A DNA stretch of 64,000 nt from Streptomyces sp. HUAS 15-9. GTDB lineage: Bacteria > Actinomycetota > Actinomycetes > Streptomycetales > Streptomycetaceae. The stretch lies in NCBI RefSeq assembly GCF_025642155.1, contig NZ_CP106798.1, forward strand, positions 2,852,001-2,916,000, read 5' to 3'. Shown piece by piece: positions 16,899 to 26,186 of the stretch. A program made the position numbers and the translations under genes. Each line of letters starts with the position of its first letter. Position 1 is the first letter of the stretch. The notes under the pieces were generated by a model. It ran no database searches and was not told where the DNA came from. It saw only the letters and a program-made list of their open reading frames with translations.

Positions 16899-18281
16899 CT
16901 AGCAGCCGATCAGGCGCCCGGCGAGGTAGCCCTCGATCTGGTCCAGCGACACGCGCTCCTGCTTCATCGAGTCACGCTCACGCACCGTCACGGCGTTGTC
17001 CTCGAGCGTGTCGAAGTCGACGGTGACGCAGTACGGCGTACCGATCTCGTCCTGACGGCGGTAGCGGCGGCCGATGGCGCCCGCGTCGTCGAACTCGATG
17101 TTCCAGTGCTGGCGCAGCGCCTGGGCGAGCCCCTTGGCCTTCGGGGACAGCTCGGGGTTGCGGGACAGCGGGAGCACCGCGACCTTCACCGGGGCCAGCC
17201 GGTGGTCGAGGCGCAGCACCGTGCGCTTCTCCATCTTGCCCTTGGCGTTCGGCGCCTCGTCCTCGACGTAGGCGTCGAGGAGGAACGCCAGCATCGCGCG
17301 GCCGACACCGGCCGCGGGCTCGATGACGTACGGCGTCCAGCGCTCCTGGGCCTCCTGGTCGTAGTAGGCGAGGTCCTGGCCGGAGGCCTTGGAGTGGGCG
17401 CCGAGGTCGTAGTCGGTGCGGTTGGCGACACCCTCCAGCTCGCCCCACTCGTTGCCGCCGAACTGGAAGCGGTACTCGATGTCAGCGGTGCGCTTGGAGT
17501 AGTGGGAGAGCTTCTCCTTCGGGTGCTCGTACCACCGCATGTTCTCCTCGCGCAGACCCAGGCCGGTGTACCAGTTCCAGCGCTGCTCCATCCAGTACTC
17601 CTGCCACTTCTCGTCCTCGCCCGGCTTGACGAAGAACTCCATCTCCATCTGCTCGAACTCGCGGGTGCGGAAGATGAAGTTGCCGGGCGTGATCTCGTTG
17701 CGGAAGGACTTGCCCATCTGGGCGATGCCGAACGGGGGCTTCTTGCGCGAAGCGGTCTGCACCTGGGCGAAGTTGGTGAAGATGCCCTGGGCGGTCTCGG
17801 GGCGCAGGTAGGCGACGGAGCCGGAGTCCTGGGTCGGGCCGAGGTGGGTGGCGAGGAGGCCCGAGAACTGCTTGGGCTCGGTGAACTGGCCCTTGTTGCC
17901 GCAGTTGGGGCAGTTCACGTCCGCCAGGCCGTTCTCCGGGAGGCGGTTGTGCTTGGCCTCGTACGCCTCCTCCAGGTGGTCCGCGCGGAACCGCTTGTGG
18001 CAGGAGGTGCATTCGGTCAGCGGGTCCGTGAAGGTGGCGACGTGGCCGGAGGCGACCCAGACCTCGGGGGCCAGGATGACGGACGAGTCGATACCGACCA
18101 CGTCCTCGCGCGACGTCACCATGTAGCGCCACCACTGGCGCTTCAGGTTCTCCTTGAGCTCGACACCGAGCGGCCCGTAGTCCCAGGCGGCGCGCTGACC
18201 GCCGTAGATCTCACTGCAGGGGAATACGAAGCCACGGCGCTTGCTCAGGCTGACGATGGTGTCGATCTTGTCGGCGGCCAC
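16899..18281 (-). CDS. glyS: glycine--tRNA ligase (class II, alpha2 type)
   Basis: 460 residues. It charges tRNA-Gly with glycine. Class II motifs are present: [44 protein letters not shown] (motif 2), and the C-terminal anticodon-binding domain [12 protein letters not shown] CxxC/CxxC pair (CTSCHKRF and CPNCGNKG) in the insertion may bind zinc. It is divergent from the zinc uptake operon. A strong hairpin follows its stop. Confidence 0.97.
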   Translation of the reverse strand: MAADKIDTIVSLSKRRGFVFPCSEIYGGQRAAWDYGPLGVELKENLKRQWWRYMVTSREDVVGIDSSVILAPEVWVASGHVATFTDPLTECTSCHKRFRADHLEEAYEAKHNRLPENGLADVNCPNCGNKGQFTEPKQFSGLLATHLGPTQDSGSVAYLRPETAQGIFTNFAQVQTASRKKPPFGIAQMGKSFRNEITPGNFIFRTREFEQMEMEFFVKPGEDEKWQEYWMEQRWNWYTGLGLREENMRWYEHPKEKLSHYSKRTADIEYRFQFGGNEWGELEGVANRTDYDLGAHSKASGQDLAYYDQEAQERWTPYVIEPAAGVGRAMLAFLLDAYVEDEAPNAKGKMEKRTVLRLDHRLAPVKVAVLPLSRNPELSPKAKGLAQALRQHWNIEFDDAGAIGRRYRRQDEIGTPYCVTVDFDTLEDNAVTVRERDSMKQERVSLDQIEGYLAGRLIGC

Positions 18282-18405
18282 GGTGCTCTCTTCATTACGA
18301 CGACGGGCGACGAAGCGAGATGCTTCAGAGCGAATGCTTCAGGTTACCGGCGAGGGCTCCCCCTCAACCAAATCGGTCTCCCCCATGAGCATCCCGCGGG
18401 GCTTG

Positions 18406-18443
18406 TTGACAACGGTTTCCATCTTCGTTGAAAATGACTGTCA
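18406..18443 (+). promoter_or_regulatory. promoter and Zur box of the zinc uptake operon
   Basis: TTGACA (18406-18411) is followed 17 bases later by TGAAAATGACTGTCA (18429-18443), which matches the Streptomyces Zur box (TGAAAATGATTTTCA) at 13 of 15 positions. The box overlaps the likely -10 region and reaches the A of the ATG, so zinc-bound Zur would block transcription initiation, and the mRNA may be leaderless. Confidence 0.8.
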
Positions 18444-19402
18444 TGAACGTACGACGACGTCACATATCCGCGGTCGCGGCGACCGCGGTCACCGCCCTCG
18501 GGAGCGGCACCCTGTCCGGCTGCTCCGGCGACATCGCCGCGGCGGCCCAGACGAGCAAGTTCGACGTCGTCACGTCGTTCTATCCGATGGCCTTCCTCGC
18601 CGAGCAGATCGGCAAGAGCCACGTCCACGTCACCAGTCTGACCTCTCCGGGCCAGGAACCGCACGACCTGGAGATCAGCCCCCGGCAGATCGCGCGCATC
18701 GAAGACTCCGACGCGGTGCTCTACCTCAAGAACCTCCAGCCCTCCGTCGACAACGCGGTGGCCCAGTCCGAGCTCAAGACCAAGATCGACGCCGCCTCGC
18801 TGACCACGCTGGAGGAGCACGGCAACGAGGTCGGCGGCCACGCGGCCGAGCACGACACCAGCGAGAACCCCGAGGGATCCGGCAAGGACCCGCACATCTG
18901 GCTGGACCCGGTGAAGTACGCCGAGGTCGCGGGCGGGGTCGGCGCGGCCTTCGAGAAGGCGGACCCGGACCACGCGGCCGACTACCGGAAGAACACCGCG
19001 GCGCTGGTCAAGAAGCTCGACGAGCTGAACACCCGGTTCAAGGACGGCCTGGCGAACACCAGGACCAAGGTCTTCCTCACCACCCACGCCGCCTTCGGCT
19101 ACCTCGCCGAGCGCTACGGCCTGACCGAGGAGGCCGTCAACGGCCTCGACCCGGAGTCGGAGCCCAGCGCCGCGCGTGTCAAGGACCTTGAGAAGATGGC
19201 GCGGGCCGACGGAGTCACGACCGTGTTCTACGAGACGCTCGTCAGCGACAAGACCGCGAAGACCGTCGCCCAGGACGCGGGCCTGAAGACCGATGTCCTC
19301 GACCCGCTGGAGGGCATCACGGACCAGTCCCGGGGCACGGACTACTTCTCGGTCCAGGAGGCCAACCTCAAGGCGCTGCAGACGGCCCTGGGAGCGAAGT
19401 GA
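18443..19402 (+). CDS. znuA: zinc ABC transporter substrate-binding lipoprotein
   Basis: 319 residues from ATG 18443. The N-terminus is a lipoprotein signal (TLSGCSGD, lipid on Cys). SFYPMAFLAEQIG, LTSPGQEPHDLE and DPHIWLDPVKY carry the metal-binding histidines of the cluster A-I ZnuA/TroA family. A His/Asp/Glu-rich loop (EEHGNEVGGHAAEHD) is the typical zinc-gathering loop. It is the first gene of znuA-znuC-znuB, with znuC overlapping by 4 bases, followed by zur. Confidence 0.95.
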   Translation: MNVRRRHISAVAATAVTALGSGTLSGCSGDIAAAAQTSKFDVVTSFYPMAFLAEQIGKSHVHVTSLTSPGQEPHDLEISPRQIARIEDSDAVLYLKNLQPSVDNAVAQSELKTKIDAASLTTLEEHGNEVGGHAAEHDTSENPEGSGKDPHIWLDPVKYAEVAGGVGAAFEKADPDHAADYRKNTAALVKKLDELNTRFKDGLANTRTKVFLTTHAAFGYLAERYGLTEEAVNGLDPESEPSAARVKDLEKMARADGVTTVFYETLVSDKTAKTVAQDAGLKTDVLDPLEGITDQSRGTDYFSVQEANLKALQTALGAK

Positions 19403-20190
19403 CCATCACGGAGGACGACGCCATGGGCGAGCCCGTCATATCGATGCGCGGCGTGCGGGCCGAGCTGGGCTCGCGCCCCGTCCTGCGCGGAATCGATCTC
19501 ACCGTGCACCGCGGCGAGGTCGTCGCGCTGCTCGGCGCGAACGGCTCCGGCAAGTCGACCGCGATCCGCAGCCTCATCGGCCAGGTGCCGGTCAGCGACG
19601 GCGAGATCGAGCTGTTCGGCACCCCGCGCCGGAGCTTTCGCGACTGGGCGCGCGTCGGATACGTACCGCAGCGCACCACGGCCGCGGGCGGGGTCCCGGC
19701 GACGGTGACCGAGATCGTCTCCGCGGGCCGGCTCTCCCGCACCCGCTTCGGGCTGTTCCGCAGGGCCGACCACGAGGCCGTACGGCGGGCCCTGGAACTG
19801 GTCGGTATGGCGGACCGGGCCAGGGACTCGGTGGACGCCCTGTCCGGCGGCCAGCACCAGCGTGTGCTGATCGCCCGCGCCCTGGTCGCCGAGCCCGAAC
19901 TGCTGATCATGGACGAGCCGATGGCCGGCGTCGATCTGGCCAGCCAGGAGGTGCTGGCACAGACGCTGAGCGAGCAGGTCGCGGCCGGTACGACCGTTCT
20001 GCTCGTCCTGCACGAACTGGGCCCCCTGGAGCCCCTGATCGACCGGGCCGTCGTCCTGCGCGACGGCTGCGTCCTGCACGACGGGCCGCCGCCGCGCGCG
20101 GTGGGCCAGCATGCGCTGCCCGGCCACGACCACGTACACCCGCACGCACCCGCGGGCACCGAACCGATCCGCACGGGACTGCTGAGCTGA
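19399..20190 (+). CDS. znuC: zinc ABC transporter ATPase
   Basis: 263 residues, GTG start overlapping the znuA stop (GTGA). Walker A GANGSGKST, ABC signature LSGGQHQRVL and Walker B LLIMDEP are intact. The C-terminal HDHVHPHAP tract is His-rich, as is frequent in metal transporter ATPases. It powers the ZnuB permease. Confidence 0.95.
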   Translation: MTITEDDAMGEPVISMRGVRAELGSRPVLRGIDLTVHRGEVVALLGANGSGKSTAIRSLIGQVPVSDGEIELFGTPRRSFRDWARVGYVPQRTTAAGGVPATVTEIVSAGRLSRTRFGLFRRADHEAVRRALELVGMADRARDSVDALSGGQHQRVLIARALVAEPELLIMDEPMAGVDLASQEVLAQTLSEQVAAGTTVLLVLHELGPLEPLIDRAVVLRDGCVLHDGPPPRAVGQHALPGHDHVHPHAPAGTEPIRTGLLS

Positions 20191-21092
20191 TGGACCTCCT
20201 GAACTACGCCTTCATGCAGCGGGCGCTCGTCGCGGCCGTCCTGGTCGGCATCACGGCACCCGCGATCGGCATCTACCTCGTCCAGCGCCGCCAGCCCCTG
20301 ATGGGCGACGGCATCGGGCACGTGGCCATGACCGGCGTCGGCCTCGGCTTCCTGCTGAACGCCTCACCGGTGTGGATGGCCACGATCGTCTCCGCGCTCG
20401 GCTCGGTCCTGATGGAACTGATCCGCTGGTACGGCAGGACGCGCGGCGACATCGCCCTGGCGATGCTCTTCTACGGCGGCATGGCCGGCGGTGTGATGTT
20501 CGTCAACATCGCGCCGGGCGGCTCCAACGCCAACCTGATGTCGTACCTGTTCGGCTCGCTGTCGACGGTCGCCCCCTCGGACGTGACCGCCATCGTGATC
20601 CTCGCCGCGTTCGTCATCCTCGTGACGCTCGGGCTGCGCCGCCAGCTGTTCGCGGTCAGCCAGGACGAGGAGTTCGCGCGGGTCACCGGTCTGCCCGTGC
20701 GCGCCCTGAACCTGCTCGTCGCCGTCACGGCCGCGGTCACGGTGACCGTCGCCATGCGGGTGGTCGGTCTGATCCTGGTCTCCGCGCTCATGGTCGTACC
20801 GGTCGCCGCCGCGCAGCAGCTCACCCGCAGCTTCGCCGCGACCTTCGCGATCGCGGTCGCCCTCGGTGTCACCGTGTCGATCAGCGGCACGATCACCTCG
20901 TTCTACCAGGACGTTCCGCCGGGCGCGACGATCGTCCTGCTGACCATCGGCGCGTTCGTCGCCCTCACCGCCCTGGCCGCTCCACTGGCCCGCCGACGCG
21001 CCCGCGCGGCCGCTGCGGCACAGCCCGCGGCCGACCCCGCGGAGTGCTCGATTCCGGCCACACGCGGGGCGGGAGACGAGGTCGGCGTCTGA
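20190..21092 (+). CDS. znuB: zinc ABC transporter permease
   Basis: 300 residues, ATG sharing its A with the znuC stop (TGATG). About eight membrane helices, with GDGIGHVAMTGVGLGF and VGLILVSALMVVPVAAAQ typical of the ABC-3 metal permeases. It completes the importer. Confidence 0.94.
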   Translation: MDLLNYAFMQRALVAAVLVGITAPAIGIYLVQRRQPLMGDGIGHVAMTGVGLGFLLNASPVWMATIVSALGSVLMELIRWYGRTRGDIALAMLFYGGMAGGVMFVNIAPGGSNANLMSYLFGSLSTVAPSDVTAIVILAAFVILVTLGLRRQLFAVSQDEEFARVTGLPVRALNLLVAVTAAVTVTVAMRVVGLILVSALMVVPVAAAQQLTRSFAATFAIAVALGVTVSISGTITSFYQDVPPGATIVLLTIGAFVALTALAAPLARRRARAAAAAQPAADPAECSIPATRGAGDEVGV

Positions 21093-21153
21093 CCGCCCAC
21101 AGCCCGGACTGGCACAATGGCCCGGGCAGAGGCGAGACGTGAGGAGGCAACCG

Positions 21154-21564
21154 GTGACGACCGCTGGACCGCCTGTGAAGGGCCGTGCGACCCGCCAGCG
21201 GGCAGCCGTGGCAGCGGCCCTCGACGAGGTCGACGAGTTCCGCAGCGCGCAGGATCTGCACGACATGCTCAAGCACAAGGGCGACTCGGTCGGCCTGACC
21301 ACGGTCTACCGCACCCTCCAGTCCCTCGCCGACGCCGGCGAGGTCGACGTCCTGCGCACCTCCGACGGCGAGTCCGTCTACCGCCGCTGCTCCAGCGGCG
21401 AACACCACCACCACCTCGTCTGCCGCACCTGCGGCAAGGCGGTCGAGGTCGAGGGCCCGGCGGTCGAGAAGTGGGCCGAGGCCATCGCGGCGGAGCACGG
21501 GTACGTCAACGTGGCACACACGGTGGAGATCTTCGGCACCTGCGCGGAGTGCGCCGCGCGCTGA
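21154..21564 (+). CDS. zur: zinc uptake regulator, Fur family
   Basis: 136 residues from GTG 21154, six bases after GAGGAGG; a GTG at 21139 is in frame but lacks spacing. The winged helix covers residues ~10-75 (SVGLTTVYRTLQSLADAGEVDV). The metal sites are GEHHHHLVCRTCGK and GTCAEC, the latter two CxxC motifs holding the structural zinc. It follows znuB by about 60 bases and is expected to repress the operon through the box at 18429. Confidence 0.96.
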   Translation: MTTAGPPVKGRATRQRAAVAAALDEVDEFRSAQDLHDMLKHKGDSVGLTTVYRTLQSLADAGEVDVLRTSDGESVYRRCSSGEHHHHLVCRTCGKAVEVEGPAVEKWAEAIAAEHGYVNVAHTVEIFGTCAECAAR

Positions 21565-21579
21565 GCCGCTTGCCGTGAG

Positions 21580-21597
21580 CGTCGACCGCGGTCGACG
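21580..21597. terminator. bidirectional terminator-like palindrome between zur and the YcxB-like gene
   Basis: CGTCGACCGCGGTCGACG is a perfect 18-bp palindrome in the 38-bp space between two convergent genes. Confidence 0.6.
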
Positions 21598-21602
21598 TAG
21601 GC

Positions 21603-22124
21603 CTACACCTTCGGCAGATGGTGGCCGATCAGTGTGCGCAGTCGGTCGATGTCCGCGGGATCCGCCGCACCTCGCTTGACCAGTACGTTGGCGCAGCGTC
21701 CGCCGCGGTCCGGGCTGCGCAGCACGAACACCCGGTCGTTCTCGGCGTAGCTGCCGTAGTTGCGCCATGTCGTGCGCAGGTCCGCCTGGGCGCCGACCAT
21801 CCGCAGGCCCTCCTCGTCCACGGTCAGCCGCAGGCGGCCCTGGTGGGCGTTCGCCTTCAGGAGCCGGCGGGCGGAGAGGTGCGGCAGGAAGTACAGCGCC
21901 ACCGCCACGTACAGCGTGAGGAAGACCGAGAGGAAGTCCGGCCGGCCGGTCCACGCCTGCAGCACGATCTGCGCCACGCCCACCAGGGCGAACGCGAGGA
22001 CGACGGGCAGCCGGTAGACGAAGCCCGACTTCCGCTTGCGCAGGATGAGCCGGACCGCGTCCACCAGATCCGCGTGCTGCAGCTCATACTCCAGCACGAC
22101 CTCGGTCTTCTGCTGTTCGATCAC
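21603..22124 (-). CDS. YcxB-like membrane protein, function unknown
   Basis: 173 residues. Two membrane segments (about 38-60 and 65-85: FVYRLPVVLAFALVGVAQIV, FLTLYVAVALYFLP) precede a C-terminal YcxB-like domain (GLRMVGAQADLRTTWRNYGSY...FVLRS). The Trp/Tyr pattern of the last part is typical of that family, whose role is not established. Convergent with zur. Confidence 0.8.
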   Translation of the reverse strand: MIEQQKTEVVLEYELQHADLVDAVRLILRKRKSGFVYRLPVVLAFALVGVAQIVLQAWTGRPDFLSVFLTLYVAVALYFLPHLSARRLLKANAHQGRLRLTVDEEGLRMVGAQADLRTTWRNYGSYAENDRVFVLRSPDRGGRCANVLVKRGAADPADIDRLRTLIGHHLPKV

Positions 22125-22184
22125 GGCCCCTCCCCGGTCCTACGACAATGAGCCGTGATCGTATACGTCCCCTCCGACCGGCCG

Positions 22185-23510
22185 TCAGGCGCGTCCGAAG
22201 CAGCGTTCCAGTTCGTCGAGGTCGTAGAACTTGCTGCCCTTGGAGACCGGGTGGCAGGTGGCCTTGAAGGGGGTCTCCTTCTCGTTGTAGAGCATGCGCA
22301 CCAGGTAGCGGCCGTCCTTCTCGAACACGTCCCACTGGATGTTCGCGCCCAGCGGGGCGACCGACGCGCCCCGCCAGGGGTTGTCGGCGTAGGTGTACGG
22401 CTGCTCCGGTGTCGCCGGCTTCGTGCTGCCGGGCAGGCCCATCAGGGCCGCGAGCGGGATGATCTCCTCGGCGTGGGTGAAGCGGAGTTCGGCGCCGAGG
22501 CCGCTCGTGCCGGCCCGCTTGGCCTCGACCTGCTTGAAGAGGTCGTCGAGCAGGACACCGGCCATCTTGTAGGTGATGTCGCTGTCGGCGAAGCCGGGAC
22601 CCTTCTCGTAGAAGTCCTCGGTGTCGCCGAGGTAGCCGAACCGGGTGGCGTCGGAACGGGAGATGTACCGCTCCATGCCCCAGCCCGTGCCGTCGGGGCT
22701 CTCCTCGCTCATGGCGGGAGCGATGGCGTACAGGTCGTAGACGGCCTGGGCGGCGGGGACCTGGTCGGCGATCCGCTCGACGAAGTCCTCCTGGAAGAGC
22801 CCGCGCAGGACGCTGTGGGCGGCTCGGTGCGTCCGGGGCTGGTCGGTGATCGACTTCAGGGTGGACGCGAGGCGCTGGTCGTGCGCGATGTAGTCGCGGT
22901 ACGCCGCGCCGCCCGCGGCCTTGTGGAAGTACAGCAGGTCCTTGTCGGTACGGGCGGGCCCGATCAGCGGCTTCAGCGCCGGGTCGGCCTCGGCGAGGGC
23001 GTCCGTGAACACGGTGCCGCTGTCGACGGCCCGGCCCTGGCCGGAGCTGACGACGTCGATCTTCTCGCCGTCCGCGGCCATCTTCTTGAACAGGGACGGC
23101 AGCCGCTGCTCCATGCGCACGGCCGTGTCCCTCAGCTCCTGCTTGCCCCGGCCGCTGAGGTTGCCGTGGCCGACCTTGGCCATGGCGTCCAGCAGGGCGC
23201 GGACTCGCGGCCCGAACTCCTCGCCCCTGCGGGTGAGTTGCCCCTGCTCCTGCGCCTTGTCCCAGAGCGCGAGGATCAGGTCGCCGTCCTCGCTGCCGGT
23301 GGCGGTACGCGAGCCGTGCCGGGAGACGTTCTCGGTGAGGACGGGGGTGTAGCCGGCCGGGGGGCGCTGGTAGGTGCGCGGGTTCTGCTCGGGCGCGTAG
23401 GGCGCCTTGGTGCCGTAGGAGTCCCGGTGCGCGGGACCGTCGTACGCGTGGGCCGGCAGCGCGGTGAGCAGCAGGGCGCCGAGGGCGAGGACAGGCGTGA
23501 GACGTCTCAT
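22185..23510 (-). CDS. secreted histidine acid phosphatase (MINPP/phytase-like)
   Basis: 441 residues from ATG 23510, which begins a signal peptide (MRRLTPVLALGALLLTALPAHA). SRHGSRT holds the nucleophilic histidine, and FTHAEEIIPL the proton-donor HAE motif, as in multiple inositol-polyphosphate phosphatases. It probably releases phosphate from extracellular organic phosphates such as phytate; the substrate is inferred. Confidence 0.85.
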   Translation of the reverse strand: MRRLTPVLALGALLLTALPAHAYDGPAHRDSYGTKAPYAPEQNPRTYQRPPAGYTPVLTENVSRHGSRTATGSEDGDLILALWDKAQEQGQLTRRGEEFGPRVRALLDAMAKVGHGNLSGRGKQELRDTAVRMEQRLPSLFKKMAADGEKIDVVSSGQGRAVDSGTVFTDALAEADPALKPLIGPARTDKDLLYFHKAAGGAAYRDYIAHDQRLASTLKSITDQPRTHRAAHSVLRGLFQEDFVERIADQVPAAQAVYDLYAIAPAMSEESPDGTGWGMERYISRSDATRFGYLGDTEDFYEKGPGFADSDITYKMAGVLLDDLFKQVEAKRAGTSGLGAELRFTHAEEIIPLAALMGLPGSTKPATPEQPYTYADNPWRGASVAPLGANIQWDVFEKDGRYLVRMLYNEKETPFKATCHPVSKGSKFYDLDELERCFGRA

Positions 23511-23550
23511 GAGCACCGCATCCTCGGCGGCCCGCGTGAACCACCGATGG

Positions 23551-24399
23551 CTACGAGGTGGCGTCACCCTTCATCGCGGCTTCCATGGCGAGGAGTTCCT
23601 CGTTCGGGACGGCTCCGCCGAAGCGGCGGTCGCGGGAGGCGAACTCCATGCAGGCCCGCCACAGGTCGCGCCGGTCGAAGTCGGGCCACAGCACGTCCTG
23701 GAAGACCATCTCGGCGTAGGCGCTCTGCCAGAGCAGGTAGTTGGAGGTGCGCTGCTCGCCGCTCGGGCGCAGGAACAGGTCCACGTCCGGCATGTCCGGG
23801 TAGTACATGTACTTCTGCAGGGTCTTCTCGTTGACCTTGGACGGGTCGAGGCGGCCCGCCTTCACATCCTCGGCCAGCGCCTGCGCGGCGTCGGCGATCT
23901 CGGCGCGGCCGCCGTAGTTCATGCAGAAGTACAGGGTGAGCAGGTCGTTGCCCTTGGTCTGCTCCTGGGCCACCTGGAGCTCCTTGGCGACCGACTTCCA
24001 CAGTTTGGGCATGCGGCCCACCCAGCGCACCCGGATGCCGAGTTCGTCGAGCTGGTCGCGGGTCTTGCGGATGAAGTCGCGGTTGAAGTTCATCAGGAAG
24101 CGCACCTCGTCGGGCGAGCGCTTCCAGTTCTCGGTGGAGAAGGCGTACAGGGAGATGTTGCGGACGCCGATCTCGATCGAGCCCTGGAGGACGTCCAGGA
24201 CGCGCTCGGCGCCGACCTTGTGTCCTTCGGTGCGCGGCAGCCCGCGCTCCTTGGCCCAGCGGCCGTTGCCGTCCATGACGATCGCCACGTGGTTCGGGAC
24301 GAGCTCGCCGGGGAGCTTCGGCGCGCGGGCGCCGGACGGGTGCGGCTGCGGCGCCCTGTACTCGCGGCGCTGGCGTCCCAGGATCCCGCGTACGACCAT
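23551..24399 (-). CDS. uppS: isoprenyl transferase (undecaprenyl-diphosphate synthase family)
   Basis: 282 residues from ATG 24399. It condenses isopentenyl diphosphate onto allylic diphosphates to make the polyprenyl carrier for cell-wall synthesis. HVAIVMDGNGRWAKERG (Mg-binding Asp) and DLFLRPSGEQRTSNYLLWQ plus the final W-D-F region are intact. It follows recO by 35 bases on the same strand. Confidence 0.96.
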   Translation of the reverse strand: MVVRGILGRQRREYRAPQPHPSGARAPKLPGELVPNHVAIVMDGNGRWAKERGLPRTEGHKVGAERVLDVLQGSIEIGVRNISLYAFSTENWKRSPDEVRFLMNFNRDFIRKTRDQLDELGIRVRWVGRMPKLWKSVAKELQVAQEQTKGNDLLTLYFCMNYGGRAEIADAAQALAEDVKAGRLDPSKVNEKTLQKYMYYPDMPDVDLFLRPSGEQRTSNYLLWQSAYAEMVFQDVLWPDFDRRDLWRACMEFASRDRRFGGAVPNEELLAMEAAMKGDATS

Positions 24400-24434
24400 G
24401 TGCTTCTCGTCTCCTCGTGTCTCTTCGCTTGCTT

Positions 24435-25181
24435 CTACTTCTCGACGTATCTGAGCGAGCGCAGTCCGCGCTCCAGATGCCAGTGCAGGTAGGCGGACAC
24501 CAGCCCGCTGCCCTCCCGGACATACCGCGGCTCGCACGCGTCCGCGCTCTCCCAGTCTCCCGTAAGCAGGGCGCCGAGGAGGACCAGGGTCTGCGGCGAG
24601 GGTACGACGCTGCCGGGCACCCGGCAGTCGGCGCAGACGCTGCCCCCGGAGGCGACCGAGAAGAACCGGTTCGGTCCGGGCATTCCGCACTTCGCGCAGT
24701 CGCCGAAGCTGGGCGCGTAGCCGTTGACGGCGAGGGAGCGCAGCAGGAAGGCGTCGAGGACGAGGTGCGGGGCGTGCTCGCCGCGGGCGAGGGTGCGCAG
24801 CGCGCCGACGAGCAGCAGATACTGCTGGACGGCCGGTTCGCCCTCGTGGTCGGTGAACCGCTCGGCGGTCTCCAGCATGGCGGTTCCGGCGGTGTAGCGC
24901 GCGTAGTCGGTCACGATCCCGCCGCCGTACGGTGCGATGGTCTCGCTCTGGGTGCACAGTGGCAGCCCGCGTCCGATCAGCTCGCTGCCCCGGGCGAAGA
25001 ACTGCACGTCGACGTGGGAGAAGGGTTCGAGCCGGGCCCCGAACTTGGACTTGGTCCGCCGTACGCCCCGGGCGACGGCCCGCACGCGGCCGTGGCCGCG
25101 GGTGAGCAGCGTGATGATGCGGTCCGCCTCGCCGAGCTTCTGGGTCCGCAGGACGATGCCGTCGTCCCGGAAAAGACTCAT
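24435..25181 (-). CDS. recO: DNA repair protein RecO
   Basis: 248 residues. N-terminal OB-fold (FRDDGIVLRTQKLGEADRIITLLTRGHG), a helical middle and a zinc module CAKCGMPG...CADC. RecO anneals ssDNA and loads RecA with RecR in the RecFOR pathway. It lies between the DUF1266 gene and uppS on the same strand, an arrangement common in streptomycetes. Confidence 0.96.
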   Translation of the reverse strand: MSLFRDDGIVLRTQKLGEADRIITLLTRGHGRVRAVARGVRRTKSKFGARLEPFSHVDVQFFARGSELIGRGLPLCTQSETIAPYGGGIVTDYARYTAGTAMLETAERFTDHEGEPAVQQYLLLVGALRTLARGEHAPHLVLDAFLLRSLAVNGYAPSFGDCAKCGMPGPNRFFSVASGGSVCADCRVPGSVVPSPQTLVLLGALLTGDWESADACEPRYVREGSGLVSAYLHWHLERGLRSLRYVEK

Positions 25182-25203
25182 GCGTCCATTCTCGCGTACG
25201 CGG

Positions 25204-25827
25204 TCAGCGGGCGTGGTCGGGGTCGTAAATGGCGTCCCAGGGGGCGAGGTTCCAGGGGCTGGACCCGTTCGCCGGGTCGAGCAGGGACCGCAGGTGCTCG
25301 TCGGCGGTGGCCTGGGGCGCGGGAAAGCCGACGTCCTCGGTGCCGCGCAGCCCGTCGCGCCACACCTTGCGCCCCAGCAGGTAGTGATCGGCGTACTCCT
25401 GCCACGAGGCGTACGTCCGCGCCACCGACGGCACGATGCTCTTCAGCGCGGTCCAGGCCTCGTGCTCCGTGATCATCCCGCAGGCGAAGCCGCGGCGGGC
25501 GACGTCGACGTACAGGGCGGCGTCCCAGGCCAGCGGCGCCACCCCGGTGAGCTGCTGGGCGCGGACCCGGTAGCCGGTGCGTGCCAGTCCGGCGAGCCGG
25601 CCGACGAGCTTGTCGCGCGAGGTGATCTCCCACTGGTCGGCCAGCCAGCGCCGGGCGCTGTCGTCGTCGATCCGCGTGAACGGGTACAGGGTGGTCCGGG
25701 AGGCGGCGCGGTCGCGGCTGACCGGCGCGCTCAGCGACACCATCCACAGCTGGTGCGTCGTGAGCGGGACGGGGTACCGCCGCGCGGCCTTCGGTTTCCT
25801 CCACTCTCGCAGTCTCGTCAGCGCCAT
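25204..25827 (-). CDS. DUF1266 domain protein
   Basis: 207 residues from ATG 25827. WDAALYVDVARRGFACGMITEHEAW and SWQEYADHYLLGRKVW are typical of DUF1266 (YbeU/YbeR-like) proteins, which have no known activity. No signal or membrane segment. It sits 22 bases before recO and 11 bases after a small gene on the same strand, so all three may share a transcript. Confidence 0.8.
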   Translation of the reverse strand: MALTRLREWRKPKAARRYPVPLTTHQLWMVSLSAPVSRDRAASRTTLYPFTRIDDDSARRWLADQWEITSRDKLVGRLAGLARTGYRVRAQQLTGVAPLAWDAALYVDVARRGFACGMITEHEAWTALKSIVPSVARTYASWQEYADHYLLGRKVWRDGLRGTEDVGFPAPQATADEHLRSLLDPANGSSPWNLAPWDAIYDPDHAR

Positions 25828-25838
25828 GAGCCCGCACC

Positions 25839-26075
25839 CTACGTCAAGGGGCCCCGCCCCGGCTGCCGGGCGTCGGCGTGGGCCGTGGCCGCGCTCAGCC
25901 GCTCGGCCGGGGTGGCCCGGCGCACGGCCTCCGGCCTGGCGTCCCACTCCAGCCCGCCGCCGTAGGGCCGCAACTGCACATACGGCCCCTCGTGACCCAT
26001 CACGATGCCCAGTCTTCCGGTGTGGGTGTCGACGGCGTGGCAGCCGAGCGGGAGATTCATCACGTTCACGTTCAC
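25839..26075 (-). CDS. small conserved-looking protein of unknown function
   Basis: 78 residues from GTG 26075, preceded by AGGAGGGG. The N-terminal half (GCHAVDTHTGRLGIVMGHEGPYVQLRPYGGGLEWDA) looks like a small beta-barrel of PRC/KOW-like type with an aromatic/Gly pattern; the tail is Arg/Ala-rich. It is spaced 11 bases before the DUF1266 gene. No family can be named with confidence. Confidence 0.65.
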   Translation of the reverse strand: MNVNVMNLPLGCHAVDTHTGRLGIVMGHEGPYVQLRPYGGGLEWDARPEAVRRATPAERLSAATAHADARQPGRGPLT

Positions 26076-26186
26076 CTCGGTCCCCTCCTGCCACGACTTT
26101 CACGCTTCACCTCCCTCCAGTGGCTCTGTGTCACTAGACTCCGCGCCCCGGGAAGCGCGCCCTCGGTGCGACCCCCGTCGGACCGC

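Noticed and set aside
22084..23544. Alternative frame across the histidine phosphatase gene
   Set aside because: The frame containing SRHGSRT, HAEE and a signal peptide explains the region; the other frame is Arg/Pro/His-rich noise.
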